NCBI GenBank assembly: GCA_024516035.1
Contig: JAMCCL010000055.1
Span: 1 to 64,000, forward strand
Direction of reading: 5' to 3'
DNA: 64,000 nt
Source: Bactericera cockerelli
Taxonomy: Eukaryota; Arthropoda; Insecta; Hemiptera; Triozidae
The position numbers were made by a program, and so were the translations under genes. The notes under the pieces were generated by a model that had not been told where the DNA came from, made no database searches, and worked only from the letters and a program-made list of their open reading frames with translations. Shown one piece after another: positions 1 to 12,000 of this stretch (the stretch's first letter is position 1; each line of letters starts with the position of its first letter).

Positions 1-2419
1 AAATGTGTAGGTAACATTTTTTTTTAAATAGTTTTTTTTTTTTTTTTAAAAAAATTAAAGTCAAATTTTAAAGTTGGTTTTTCCCCAGAGAGATTTTTGG
101 AGGAAATCAAAACCTCGCCTCAATCTCAGTACCCCGGGTTTTTTTCGTTGATTCCATAAAACGTGGGTCTGTATTTGCAAAAAAGTAAACTTCAAAAAAC
201 ATTTTAACCTAGGCTACCTGTTTAAAAACGTTAAAACCCATGAAATTTTTAAAAATTAAAATGGGGGCTGACTTTTAAATCACTCCTTCATTTTCCCCGT
301 GGCTTATAAGATTAAAAATTATGGATCCTTAGTATATAGTCGGCGTTGTTTTTCAACCAAAAAATTTTTGCCTTTTTTCCCCAAGGTGTCCGCTTGGCAC
401 TGGGGCATTCAAAGTCCCCATAAAAATATTTTATCGAGGCTGGCGAACCCCTTTGCCTTCCCCGACGTGACATTTTGGGGGAAATACCTCTTCAATAGCC
501 TCAGAGGGGGGGGGGAAACCCTAATTTTTTTTCAAAAAGGAAAAACCCCCGAAAACCCCCCCCCAAAAACCAAATGGAATACCACTTAGAATGGGGGAAA
601 AATCTTTAAGAAAAAACGGAATTAATATTGAAACTTGGACTTACCCCCCCCCCCCCATTCCACCCTGGACAATTTTTCCCCTTGTTCACTATGATAAAAG
701 AAAATGACAAAAATATTTTTCCCTAAGAAGTATTCCCGTTACAATCAGATAAAAAATTATCTGTTATCATTTTTTTTTTCCCCGTGCTTAAAAAATAAAA
801 ATTGGGTCCCCCGCTTTTTGTATGAAAAACCCCAAATTTAGTGAAACAACCCCCCTTGTTGTTTAGCACCCCAATTAAGATATTATAAAATAACTTTATT
901 TTTCTTTTCCAAACAAAAATTTAAAAAATTCCCCTAATTTTTCCCCGACTCATTGAGTGCCCTTCGTCGTTGCAAAATTTTCCCCCTAAAACTCCATAGA
1001 AGGAAATTATATTCCCCTTCAGTAATAAAAAAACCCATCTGAATTCTTAGGCCCCTCTCACATGGGTTACCTGGAACGAAAAGCAACCAACTCCAAAAGA
1101 AGCTTTAAAATAGAAACATCCTTTGATAAATAGAAAACCCCGATCAAGATAAAGAATGTTGTGAAAAAAAAAAATTGTTCCAAAGGGCAGGACGTGGACA
1201 CACTTAAGGAAAAAATTACGAGAAATAAAGGGGAAAAAACTTGGCACCCCCCTTCAAAGGCCCCAGGAGGAAGGTTTCTCACATTTTCCCGATTGTAACA
1301 TAATCCCCACTGTATCTAATAAAAAGGCCCCCCCCCTTTCTGCGAAGTTTGTTCGGTGATTAAAAAAAAAAAACCCCTAAGAGATTTTTTAAAAGTACCA
1401 ACGTTAGAGACCCAAACGATTATTATTGTTAACTAAAAAAAAAGAGCAATTTATTTTCTGCCAAAAGGGGTTGATTATGTTTTTTTTTATTTTTTTATGT
1501 ATAAAACTTCACAATTAAAATTTAGCCCCTTTAAAAAAAATTTTTCAAAAAAAAAAAAAAAACCCCTCGCTCGTGGGTGAACCCCGTCCTATAAAAAAGA
1601 GACAGGGGGAAAAAGGGGTTACGAAAATAGGTACGTCCTTCTCTAGATTATGAAAGAATAAATGGTAAAGAAGGTTTAGCTTTCATTATTGCTTTCCAAG
1701 AATTTATGTTTCATTTTTACCTGTTATGACGTTTTAAATTCGTGGTAAGACATCATAAAAGAGGCCCCGAAATAAATAAAATTGGTTTGGTTTTTTGAGT
1801 TTTTTAAAAACCCCCTTTCCCCAAAAGGGCAAGGGAATTTTTAAACCAAAATTGTTAATCCCCTCCCATGTATAAAAAATTTAAAAACCCAATAAAACCC
1901 CGGAATAAAATATATAGAAATAGTAACCCTTTTTTTAAATTTAAATTTTTTTAATCATTCTTTTTCCCCTTTCCCCAAAAATGCAAGGGAACTAAACCCC
2001 AAATTTGTTAGATAAACCCCCCATGATATCAACTCTAAGGGCGGAATTAATAGAAAAATCAAAATTAAAACCTTGGGGAAAAAGTGGGGTTTCCCCACTT
2101 ACAAGTACCAAACCGTGTTAGCGAAAGGTATTAAAAAACGCTATAATTTCGCCTAAGATCCAAAAAAAATTTGGAATAAAATAAAATGAAGAAGTTTTTG
2201 AACTTTTTCCTTTTTTTTTCACTTCTTTATTTTTTCTTCTTTTAAAAAGGGGCGACACCCGTTCCGTCCCGGGGTTTTTTTTCTCCCGGTAGTCGATATC
2301 TTTCCCCCCCAACCCCCTCAGATCAATCATGAATTCCCCCCGTCACCCCCTCATTTTCTTATGCACCTATGTCTATGACATAATAATGATTATATGTATT
2401 GGCTATGTAAAAGTTCGGT
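1..2419. other. Low-quality or degenerate AT-rich sequence, no gene seen
   Basis: No coding region with family resemblance is visible on either strand. The text is dominated by runs of A, T, C and G of 5-15 bases in nearly every line, a texture that fades after about 3.1 kb. Phrases such as 'catgatatcaactctaag' (near 2022) recur more cleanly at 3337-3355, so part of this is a noisy copy of a tandem block that is better resolved further on. I infer an unpolished contig end rather than biology. Short open frames here have no recognisable composition. Confidence 0.6.
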
Positions 2420-3085
2420 GCGACATGGCCTATATTGTTTTTACTAACCCTACTTAAAACCAAGGGGATGGCCTTCATTGTATTTTACCAACCCCATTAA
2501 AAACCCAAAGGTGGCCGTATTGTATTTTCCCCAACCCTGTATAAACCAAAAGGGATGGCCGTCATTGTATTTTACTCCCCCGCTATAAACTCAAGGCAGG
2601 GCCCCTTTATTTTATTTTCCCCAACCCTATTAAAAATCAAGGGGCCTTATTGTATTTTAAAACCCCACTAAAACCCAAGGCATGGCCTTCATTTTTTTTA
2701 AAACCTGCTTAAATAAGGAGGCCGTCATTGTTTTTTCCCCAACCCCCGTTAAAAAACGGCAGGCCCCCATTTTTTTTACCTAACCTACTTAAACCCCAAG
2801 CATGGCCCTTTATTGTATTTTCCAAAACCCCACTTTAAACCGGATGGCCGTATTGTATTTTACTAACCCTGCTAAAAACTCGGGCATGGCCTTCATTTTA
2901 TTTTACCTAAACCCTATATAACCCAAGGCATGGCCTTCATTGTATTTACCTAACCCTACTATAAACCCAAGGCATGGCCGTCATTGTATTTTACCTAACC
3001 TACTATAAACTCAAGGCATGGCCTTCATTGTATTTTACCTAACCATACTATGAACCCTAGGCATGCCTTAATTTTTTTTATTTTA
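2420..3085. repeat. Minisatellite, about 43-bp unit, roughly 16 copies
   Basis: The phrase 'catggccttcattgtatttt' followed by 'acctaaccctactataaac' recurs every 41-46 bases. Copies at the right end (2890-3060) agree closely. Those to the left carry homopolymer indels, again suggesting uneven sequence accuracy. No coding potential. Confidence 0.85.
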
Positions 3086-3922
3086 CGTGATTGAAAATAA
3101 ACTGATGAAAAATGTTGAATTTATAATTTATGTATTTATTTATGTATATAGGACGGAACATATGGGACGGAATCGGGTATTGAACCCTTACGATGACCGA
3201 TGGAATCAGGTGTTAAAATTATTGACGGGACGGAATCGACGGGACGGAAAAGGTGAAAAAAAGGTAATGGGACGGAAAACGGTGCCTCCCCTTCAAATGA
3301 CAAAGGGAATGAAACCAATTCTTAGATACCACCTCCCATGATATCAACTCTAAGATCTCCAGTTAAAATCATGGAATAAAATAATATAAATGAACCTTTT
3401 TTTGACTTTTCCATTTTCTTTAATCACTTCTTTACTTCCATTCGCCCCAAAGTCATCAGATACTGCCATGACACTAACTCTATTCCTGCTACAAGGAAGT
3501 CACTACTAGGGGAGACAAAGCATTGGGTTTAAAGTGCAGCTCACAAGCACGTTATTACACGGATGTTACAAAGAGCAGATGATTTAAAAACACAATAAAA
3601 GCACGGTCGATGGCTCCATAATGATGCAAATCTCAATGGTATATTCACAAAGACATCTTCACAATATGTACCTATGTACTATATTTATTAGTGCGCTGTG
3701 CGATATTATCAAGATGATTCACATAGACTGTGGACTTATTAATGGAATTTTGATGGATATGATCAATAAACATTAGGTTCGATATTAAATGAGAAGAAGA
3801 AACAATGGATCAACTTTCAACTCTACAGGTTGAAAGTAATGAACTTAGAACACATCGTGATTTCCGGTGTTCTAGAATACCCACGTCTTTGCGAGAATTA
3901 GATACTCTAGGTGGTTATTTTA
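3086..3922. other. Unassigned intergenic sequence with short GGGACGGAA repeats
   Basis: Five to six copies of 'gggacggaa' or near variants lie between 3150 and 3275. A noisy reverse copy sits near 2255-2275. The remainder is AT-rich with no recognisable gene, RNA or known repeat. Confidence 0.4.
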
Positions 3923-4130
3923 TAATAATAATACCCTTGAGATAACCACCAGGCGAGGTTAATGCTCAAAGCATTTTTTACTACCTAACCCAGAGTCTTT
4001 TTATTATGTGGTCACAAACTCAATTAATGAGGAAAATTCATGCAATGGATGGGATTCGAAACCAACGGATCCCTACGCTACCTGTATTACCAGACTAGCG
4101 CGTTAAAACTACTAGACATACCAGTGCACG
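3923..4130 (-). mobile_element. tRNA-derived SINE, GCACTGG-head family (family C)
   Basis: On the minus strand it reads: tRNA-like head with acceptor strand GCACTGG, 'agtggttaacgcgctagtc', B-box 'ggttcgaat', acceptor 3' strand CCAGTGC, then a body with 'tttgtgaccacataat', 'ggtggtagaaaatgctttga', 'cctcgcctggtggttacctt' and a (TTA)n tail. This is the most abundant SINE here (14 recognisable copies). The acceptor-stem halves match each other, which shows tRNA ancestry. Confidence 0.85.
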
Positions 4131-4184
4131 TTATTTGATTTTTTTGGGGAGAATGTATGATGAAGAGTCAGAAAAACTGGGCCA

Positions 4185-4395
4185 TGCGTCGGAAAAAAAA
4201 AAAAAAATTGGTGTAAACACACACGACTTTCCTTATCCACCAAAAAGGAGTCGAATTCCGCCACTGGTGACTCAACGGTAACAGATAACTAAAAACCAAT
4301 GCCAATTTCGTAATCAGCACTTCAAAATCATTGAATTTGATATGTCACAAACCCCCATGTAGGATGAATATAATAAAAAAGTTAGTCAAAGCGGG
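4185..4395 (+). repeat. Dispersed repeat R1, copy 1
   Basis: Shares 'ggtgtaaacacacacgact', 'ccgccactggtgactcaa', 'aatcagcacttcaaaat' and 'gatatgtcaca' in the same order with 44888-45080, and in reverse with 60785-60950. No terminal repeats or coding capacity are evident. It is directly followed by the 'cagacagac' repeat at 4541, and the copy at 60.8 kb also adjoins such a repeat, so the two may form one composite element. Confidence 0.65.
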
Positions 4396-4540
4396 TCCCC
4401 CCCAAATACCGGTAATTGGGCCGGAGTTCCAAAAAGTTCAAAGATATCAAAAAATGATCAGAATAGACCCTATTATTTTTTTTAATCTAAGAAAATTGTT
4501 GTTCTCTAAAAAATTTTTGTATCTTTAACCAATTTAAAGA

Positions 4541-4760
4541 AGCGGCGCTTGCGGCTAGCATTTGCGGCCTGTGGCCGCAGAATGCGGCCGATTTCAACCA
4601 AAAGTTTCGTGGTTCGTCTGGTGTATAAAATTAATTTGTGTACCAAATTTCAAGACTTAGCTTTTACGTTCTTTGAGATATCTTGTTCACACACACACAG
4701 ACAGACAGACAGCAGACAGACAGACGCACGGACCAATGGCTGAAAACAACTTTTTTGGTA
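4541..4760 (+). repeat. 'caaatttcaagac ... cagacagac' dispersed repeat
   Basis: A GC-rich start (4542-4590, 'gcggcctgtggccgcag' palindrome) leads into 'accaaatttcaagac...ttgagatatcttg' and a CAGACAGA run. The logic 'aaatttcatcaaa ... gagatat ... cagacagac' recurs in unrelated repeats at 55.9, 56.9, 57.3, 60.1 and 60.5 kb. Confidence 0.5.
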
Positions 4761-5072
4761 TCCTGAGGCCATGATTCGTCCAGAAATGTGAAAAACTGGG
4801 TAGGTCAAATTTTCGACGAATACAATACTTTCCTTATTATAAGATAAGGGGGAAAGTAAAAAAAAAAATCCACTGGTTGAGTTTTTAACTGAGACAATTA
4901 TAACTACAATGTGAGTTATTCATATTTTTGTTTAATTAATTATGCAAAAATCATAGTTATTCAAAAAAGTAACGATTTCACGATATCAAACAAAAAAATG
5001 TTTCTACCATGATATGATACCCGGTGATATAAAAATCTTATGCTCTACTGAATCAAATTTGTACTGATCAGG

Positions 5073-5230
5073 CGACCTCAGAAGCTTGATTGATAGGGCG
5101 GTGGACTTGTAACTGGAGGTCGGTGATCCTAGTCCAGGTCAGCTAAGATTTAGTAAAGCGGAGTTCGAGAAGTTATGATATCACTAAAGTAATTAGGTTA
5201 ACACAAATATGAAACTTGAAAGAAAAAAAA
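5073..5230 (+). mobile_element. tRNA-Thr-like SINE (family T)
   Basis: Head 'gacctcagtagcttgatcgat ... gcggacttgtaacc ... ggttcaagtcc' corresponds to a tRNA whose anticodon loop CTTGTAA carries TGT (threonine). The body reads 'tttagtaaagcgagtttgag' and 'gtgatatcac...gtgattaacacaaat', ending in a poly-A-like tail. This copy is diverged. Full-length reference copy: 50185-50347. Confidence 0.8.
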
Positions 5231-5572
5231 ATCCCCCTTTGTACTGATTGAAAACTTCATGGTGTATTAATAGGTTTTTGAGCCACGTAGCTTGTAAACT
5301 TTCAGTGTCACGAATTCAAAGACCACCATTTGTTTCTACATAAATGACGTTGTTGAACTTGCACGGATAAGAATTCTAGAATGAATCAAACAATGGTAGA
5401 GATTAGCGGGGTTACCTGGTGACATGTTTCACAATAAATCTCTGGTGAGAGGTTGATACATGCAGTCGTGTACTACTAATCTACACATGAAAACTGTTGT
5501 TTCTGTTGAATGGTGATGCTGTTCTTGGGTTATCGATTATATAAAATCGGAACACGTGCTGAAAGTGGTCTT

Positions 5573-5780
5573 ATTAATAATAATACTTTTTGGAAGGTAA
5601 CTACAGGCGAAATTAATGCTCAAAGCTTTTTCTATTACCTAACCCTCGGAGGTCCTATTATTAGGTGGTCAAAACTCAAATTAACGAGGAAAATTCATGC
5701 ACTGGGTGGGATTCGAAACAACGGATCCCTACGCTACCTGGATCACCAGACTGGCGTGTTAAACACTTGACTACCATGGT
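5573..5780 (-). mobile_element. Family C tRNA-derived SINE
   Basis: Reverse orientation. 'ggtaactacaggcgaaattaatgctcaaagc' body and a head ending 'cttgactaccat'. The 3' (TTA)n tail is at the left end. Confidence 0.8.
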
Positions 5781-8582
5781 CTTGAGAAAACAAGAGACAG
5801 AACAAACATAACATTTCTGGTTCGCTGAGAAGTATTAGATTGTAATCCATATGTTTTGGCAATGGAAATTTTAGTTTTTGGGGTTATTATATCACCCATT
5901 AATTGGAAAAGAGAAGAATATAAGTGAGAAAAACGGCATAAGTCCACATAAGATTAAATTGAGAAAAAATATCGCATACATATAGTATGCTTTATTTTAT
6001 TTGTGTACAAAAGGTACACATAAGATATTAGGTAGAATAATAAAATTAAAAATTGATTGTTTTGATTATCTTTAAATTATTAATAAGTAATGGTTTCAAA
6101 GTTTTAAACACATTCTTGCCATTTTTTTAGACACCAGCATTTTTGGGGACTTGTTAACAAAAACTATTCCAAGCTGTTCCGGACCCAAAGTCCCAAACTA
6201 GGTATAATACATTATAAAATACCCGGAACTGATAATTGTTTCCTACAATGACTGATTTTAAAACAGCATCCTTATTATTTACCGGAACATTTGTCTTCTT
6301 ACACCAGGAAGAAAATCTCCCTCGAGCTTATCAAGTCGAGATTAACACGTTCGTTACCAAGCCAATTTTTTCAAGTTTTCGTAGGGACCAGGCGGTAAAA
6401 ATTGCTGTTGCATCCTGGGGACCAAATCTTGGTCCCCAGTTTTTTTTTTGTATATTTGGCATCATATTTGTACAAGAATCGATCCTAAATCTGTTCTAAT
6501 ACTAACAACCACTCCAAAGGCCATATATGGATGTCGGGTCCCTCGTTTAAAATTTTGATAACAGCCACATGTGTGTTTTCAGGTCCCAAAAGAAAAACAC
6601 AAAAACATCCACATATGGCCGTTCGGGTAAACAAACGTTGTTAAAGACCACTACCGGCTGAATGATGAGGCTAAAATCTTTTAGTTAGACAGCCTCAAAA
6701 CTATTTCAATAGATAAATAATATATTATATATTTATAAATTTCATAATATACAAAGTATTTTATTGTTTCAAATATTACCAAGTGTTCCATTTTTATTGG
6801 TTGTATATGCTTTAGCTTGGTTCATGAAATACTTTGGTTAGGTCATACAAATCATGTAATTCTACTGTATAGTGAACTATAGTGTGATGTTTGGTAGTTT
6901 CATAAATATGCTCTTGCTATTTTGAGTGTTGAAATGCTCCCTGTGATGTTTCTCTCTCTCTATCTACATAGTACCATAGTTCCTGGTTTGGGTGTCATTG
7001 GACCTCATCTAGAATTCGATTATTTTGAACTTGATGAAGTTATTGTCTTCTACACTGCAAATATTTTTCCAAGTGATTACGTGATTGAGTGGATGGGATT
7101 CATCATCAAAATATTCATCATCTTTTGTCCTCAGATCTTATCATATCTAAATTTTATGATGGCATTGTTTTTTACTTGCAAAATAATTTTCCAAATGATC
7201 TTTATTGAAAAAAATTATCATCTCGGTTCTCATTTTTCTTAGTCAATAGATCTTTTCCTCAATAATTTTATTCGCTTTATTGTTTTTTTTTTTTTTTTTT
7301 TTTTTAATATAAATTCAATAATGGAATGTGGCATAATCAGTACAGTACAATAGTTATATTTTTCGTCACATAAAAATATGTATTCAAAATTTGGTTACAG
7401 TCGTTTTGTAAGGGATACCTTCCGGTGCTCTCTTGTTGACCTGCACTTAAATGGGAAGTATTGTGTCACTTCTCGGCTATCAGAGGGAAGGCATACTACG
7501 GGATGGGCAGGCTACATAACAACAACAGACCACAAGCGTCTACAGTAGCTCCTGTTAGATGGCTACGGAATAAGAAGGCTGTGAATCACACATTTCTATT
7601 TTTTTTTTTTAATAGATAGATTTTACATAGATAGATATAGTCATAGAACCACATTCGCCATGATAAGACCATGCACTAAGACGTTAAACTCAATTAAAGA
7701 AAATACAAATTTTCTTCGTGTTCTAACTCTAGCAACATGGATTAAAATTCAAAGAATCAAAATACGTTACTCAAACTGATTCGTCTTAATTTTGGCTGCT
7801 GTGAATCTTCATCGTGTTACCTATTCTTTAGTGCTGGAAAAAGTGTTCTGCTTTCAATTACATATCACACGTGGTTCAGTCAACCGGAAATGCTCAAAAT
7901 AGTCGAAAAAGCGAACCATCCGATTTAATCCGGTTTAATACGGGGCTTGGCACTTATTCTACTAGTGAAAATTTTTCAATCAATTCTGCGAATTCTGTAC
8001 CCGTCCAACTATTTAGAAAATGCATTAGCGCACTGAAATAATCCTAATTACTCGTACCTCGCTAGATTTGATGGCTTCCATAGGAAAAATCGCCGTATAT
8101 TTTCCGCTGATATTGGCAATTGGGGAATTAGTCTTCCCTCGTTTTATTTTTATCTACGGCAGCTGTGTCGGTTAGTAATGTTTAATTGTTATTGTTTCGG
8201 TCAGTCCTGAAAAATGGGTCAGTGGTTCAATACATAAAAGGTAATAATTATTTAGTTTTGGATGCTGTTTTTTTTTTATTTATTATAATGATTTTACAAC
8301 TGTTCTTACAAAATTTATTATTTTTGCACAGAATAATATAATCTTTCGCAATCTATCCGAAATTAGAAGATTGTTGAGTTTTCTTATGGCATTGGAAGAA
8401 ACTGAGTCCATTCGAAAGAGTAGAAAACGTTTTCCGTTTGTTTTGAACGCAACAGTGTCAACAGCTCTATATTAAATTAATTTTTCTCGAAGAAAATATT
8501 TCAATTGAACGTTTTTAAGAAGTTATTCGATTATGAGATGAAAAAAAAAAAATCTTAAAAAAATCCACTTCCTTTGTTTCAG
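5781..8582. other. Upstream region of the transporter gene, no exon recognised
   Basis: AT-rich, with poly-T runs (7283-7305, 7600-7610) and a repeat at 7415-7520 that reappears in reverse at 18240-18330 and 16650-16740 ('gggaagtattgtgtcactt'). Exon 1 of the transporter opens at a 3' splice site, so at least one upstream exon with the start codon must exist, either here or outside the window. I could not identify it. Confidence 0.5.
6415..6439. repeat. Perfect 11-bp hairpin
   Basis: CTGGGGACCAA and TTGGTCCCCAG are exact reverse complements separated by three bases, followed by nine T residues. It looks like a terminator or MITE core but stands alone. Function unknown. Confidence 0.7.
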
Positions 8583-9075
8583 TGAACGGATTACCACATC
8601 CTAAACTGACTCCACCTCCATCTTACAAAGCGTCCAACGAGCTTTTTACCTGTGACTTGAACCACCTTGGAGTAAGCCCAGTCAGGTCTCCTACGGTAAT
8701 TTGAGCCACCTCGGTGCCGGCATGGCCAAGTCCTCTTACGGTAATCTGAGCCACTCGGTGGCGGCACAGCCAAGTCCCTCCTACAGTGACTTGAACTACT
8801 CCGAAACGGGGCACGGCCGATCCTCCTACTCCCGATTTGGAACTACTCGAAAACGGCATGGGCAAGCCTCAACCCGTCTCGATCTCAAAAACTTCTCAAG
8901 GACAAAGCGGCAGTGTTTTCACCGGAAGACCCTGTACAAGAAGGTGCCTATTTGCCAGTGGCTGCCCGAGTATACTCTAGTACGGCCGTTTCTGATCTAG
9001 TGGCGGAGTGACCGTCGGCCTGACTGTGATCCCACAAGCCATTGCGTACAGTAATGTGCCGGCCTACCCCCTCAG
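8583..9075 (+). CDS. SLC26A11: SLC26A11 exon 1 seen (N-terminal region to TM1), frameshifted
   Basis: Begins after a good acceptor (poly-pyrimidine then CAG at 8580-8582) and encodes a Ser/Tyr-rich cytoplasmic N-terminus with a repeated SYGNLSH-like motif (8690-8800), then KTLYKKVPICQWLPEY, VSDLVA and GLTVIPQAIAY. These blocks lie in different frames: breaks occur near 8690, 8970, 9003 and 9058. 'gcggagtg' (for gcgggagtg) and 'gtgccggc' (for gtggccggc) each look like one lost G. The expected donor GGTAAGAG reads GGAAGAG, one T short. Because all later exons are intact, single-base deletion errors in the assembly are likelier than a dead gene. The junction to exon 2 (LPPQ then VGLYSSF) fits the family. 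Confidence 0.8.
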
Positions 9076-12000
9076 GAAGAGAATTTTTTTATTACCTGTA
9101 TTAAATTAATAAACACATTACTTATCAACAGTACCTTATCTTACATTCATTCATACGTATTTCTACTTATTTGATTTTACGATAGGTAAGCTAAGTAAAA
9201 GAGAACCACAGGTACTTTAAGAGATATTTAATGATAAAGTTGTTGACATTATAATTTGTGAAATGATAAACACATCCTGAATGATCAAAAATATGACAAA
9301 AAATAATACGATTCATCACACTTTTAAATGCTTTTCTTACCAAACAAACATACAACCAAGGCCGGGGAAAGTTTCAGTTTTTTTTTCCTTAAACAAACAA
9401 ACAAATTAACTTGGCCAAAATTGAACCTCACCTTGCGGTATTTTCCATATTTATTGATATATTAGGCACAGCTCGTATTTTTTGTCCCATTATTTCTCGA
9501 CAAAACAATTTTTTTTGTCTTATAAATTCGGACTGTTATATTGACCACTTTATTGGTGGGGTTTCCTTTATTTATCTGTGACCCGTTTCCGTTACAAGCT
9601 GTCTATAGGCGGATTAAAAACTGCAAAAAAGTGGTTTTTTTTAAATTTCCAGGTCTTGTTTTTGTAGAATAGATAACAGATTTTCTTCTCTCTGTCGGTC
9701 AACCACTGTTACAACTTGGATTATTTAGGTAGCACTCGTAACTTCTAGTTTATCGATTTGATTCCTTTGGTATACTTGTGGTAATAAATTGTTGATCATT
9801 TACATTTTGTTTTTAGATTAGTTTATCAGACTGGTTCTTGCTCTAACGTCTTGACACTTCTGACGAAATTTTGTTTGCTGTTTTTTTTTAAGATTACAGT
9901 ACAGTGGTTTGAGGAATTTCCCAGATTTTCTTTGACATTTTGGTAGACTTTTTTTAAACTAACCTATTCATTTTTGACATTAATAGTTCACGGTGAAGCA
10001 TTGCAAATTTCCACTAAATGGTATAATAAATAAAAATTTAAAATTCCAAACAACAGACTAAAAACCAAACCCTGCCCTTCTTTTTGAGACACCAGAATTC
10101 AATTCTCAATCGCCAAGCGCACAGCATGGGCCATGGTATTTTACAAGAAAAAATAATAAAAAAAGAGAAACACTCTCTATTTCTGTAAAATTTGATGTTT
10201 CATAAAATCCACAGGTTTCAGTAATTGCATACCAAATGAAGTTTCATTTGGTATGTCTAAACAGTGTAAATCTGTAGACAGTACTTTAAAAAAAAAAAAC
10301 ATTTTTAATATTTTAATTTATGACCCAGCCCTGATTCTCAGCAGAGCACGAGGGAAATCGAATATTATACCACAACAGAATTTGCACATCAAATCTCCTC
10401 CCCCCTATTAACCCAGATACATGGCAAATATTATGACAATGCAAAAATGTTATTAACACGGGATCAGTTATGTTCTTCACACAAGGAACAAGCGGTGTGT
10501 TTTTTATTTCATAAAAAATGTCTATTTTGCATATTTTTTGCATTTCTTTTTTATCGTTATGCAAAATCTCATCAATTCCAATTTGGTGGAAACCCAGATG
10601 GCGATTGTGTGAGCGGAACATGTGGAACAAGAAGCATTGGGTCACCTCAGACACATTACAGTGGTTGTACTGTACCGGATTATTCACTATAGGGTTGGGG
10701 TGGAAAGATTGCCTAAGGCAATAACCCCCCCTTTAGTTAGGACATATATTATGTATATATTTTATTTATTTCTTCTTTTCTTTTTTTTCTATTATATTGT
10801 ATTTTAATTTGTAATTATTTGTATTGTATATAATATGTCCTATCAATAAAGTGTAAATAATTAATAAATTCACAGGAATTTTATGGAGACAAAATAACAT
10901 GTAATCCACGATATTATTTTGGGTACCGACCTCTGTAGTTTGATCGATACGGCGGCGGACTTGTAACCTGGAGGAGTTTGAGTACTTGTGTGTTAACACG
11001 AATGTGATTAACACAAATATGAAAACTTTATTATTTTTGTGGGGTTCAACCCCGCGTCGCTTTCAACAGTTCAATTGCGAGCATAAATTATTGTGGATAC
11101 CTAATTAATAAGGTACTTTTAGTATTTAGTACTATTATTATTACTAAAAAAATAAAAAAAAACTTCACCCAGCCCAATCCAGGCAATGTGAGTAGCTGGG
11201 TATCGATTACCAGTGAATGGAGGGTAACACCCCCGTCCCGAATCAGGACGTTTTAAAAAACAATGTTTGCCGTTAGGAAGGGCATCAGGCCGTAAAGACG
11301 TGCTCCACACAACCATGAGGTTGAACAATGCCGACCCCAATAGACACATAAGCTAGTATGCGATAAATGCAAGGGGAATATGTACTTTTAGGTCTTTAAT
11401 TTTGTTAAAAAAAAAAAATAAAAATAAACTGTTGAATAAATGGACTTCATGTCTCGAGCCAACAGTATTAATAAAACAATAAATTTAATTACCTACTATG
11501 TAAATTGTAAAGAAATTTACTTTTTCATTAATTCCCAATAAATATAGTACTCAGGCTACCCTAGACCCTAGCACGTTGAGCGCCGCATGATTTTGAGGTA
11601 AACTTTGGTCTGTTCCAAAGCAAAAATTGGTCAATTTTTAAATCACCTATCTCAGCTAATAGATTGCTCAGAACCAAGACCATCATGTTATAGCTCTGTT
11701 CCACGGCAATAATTCCTTCATAAGAAATACATTGATACAACACCCCCATAGGGGCTTAGTGTACATAAACTGAAGTCATATTTAAAGCCCCCCATGTGGG
11801 TTTAGGTACCGTTGATAGTATAGAAAAAGCTCCCATGGGGTCCTGCGGCGCTCAACTGCTAGGGTACCCTGAGTACCGAAATTATTGTGAAATATAGACC
11901 CTAGGATTACTAGGATAGCGTGGTACCGGTACCCTAGGGCCCTAGGGTAGCTTGAGTATTACGCCGAATAATATAACCATGTTAGCAAATGTAAGCAGCT

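Noticed and set aside
6922..7242. 106-residue open frame as a membrane protein gene
   Set aside because: AT-rich hydrophobic translation without family motifs, splice sites or GC rise such as that seen in the real exons.
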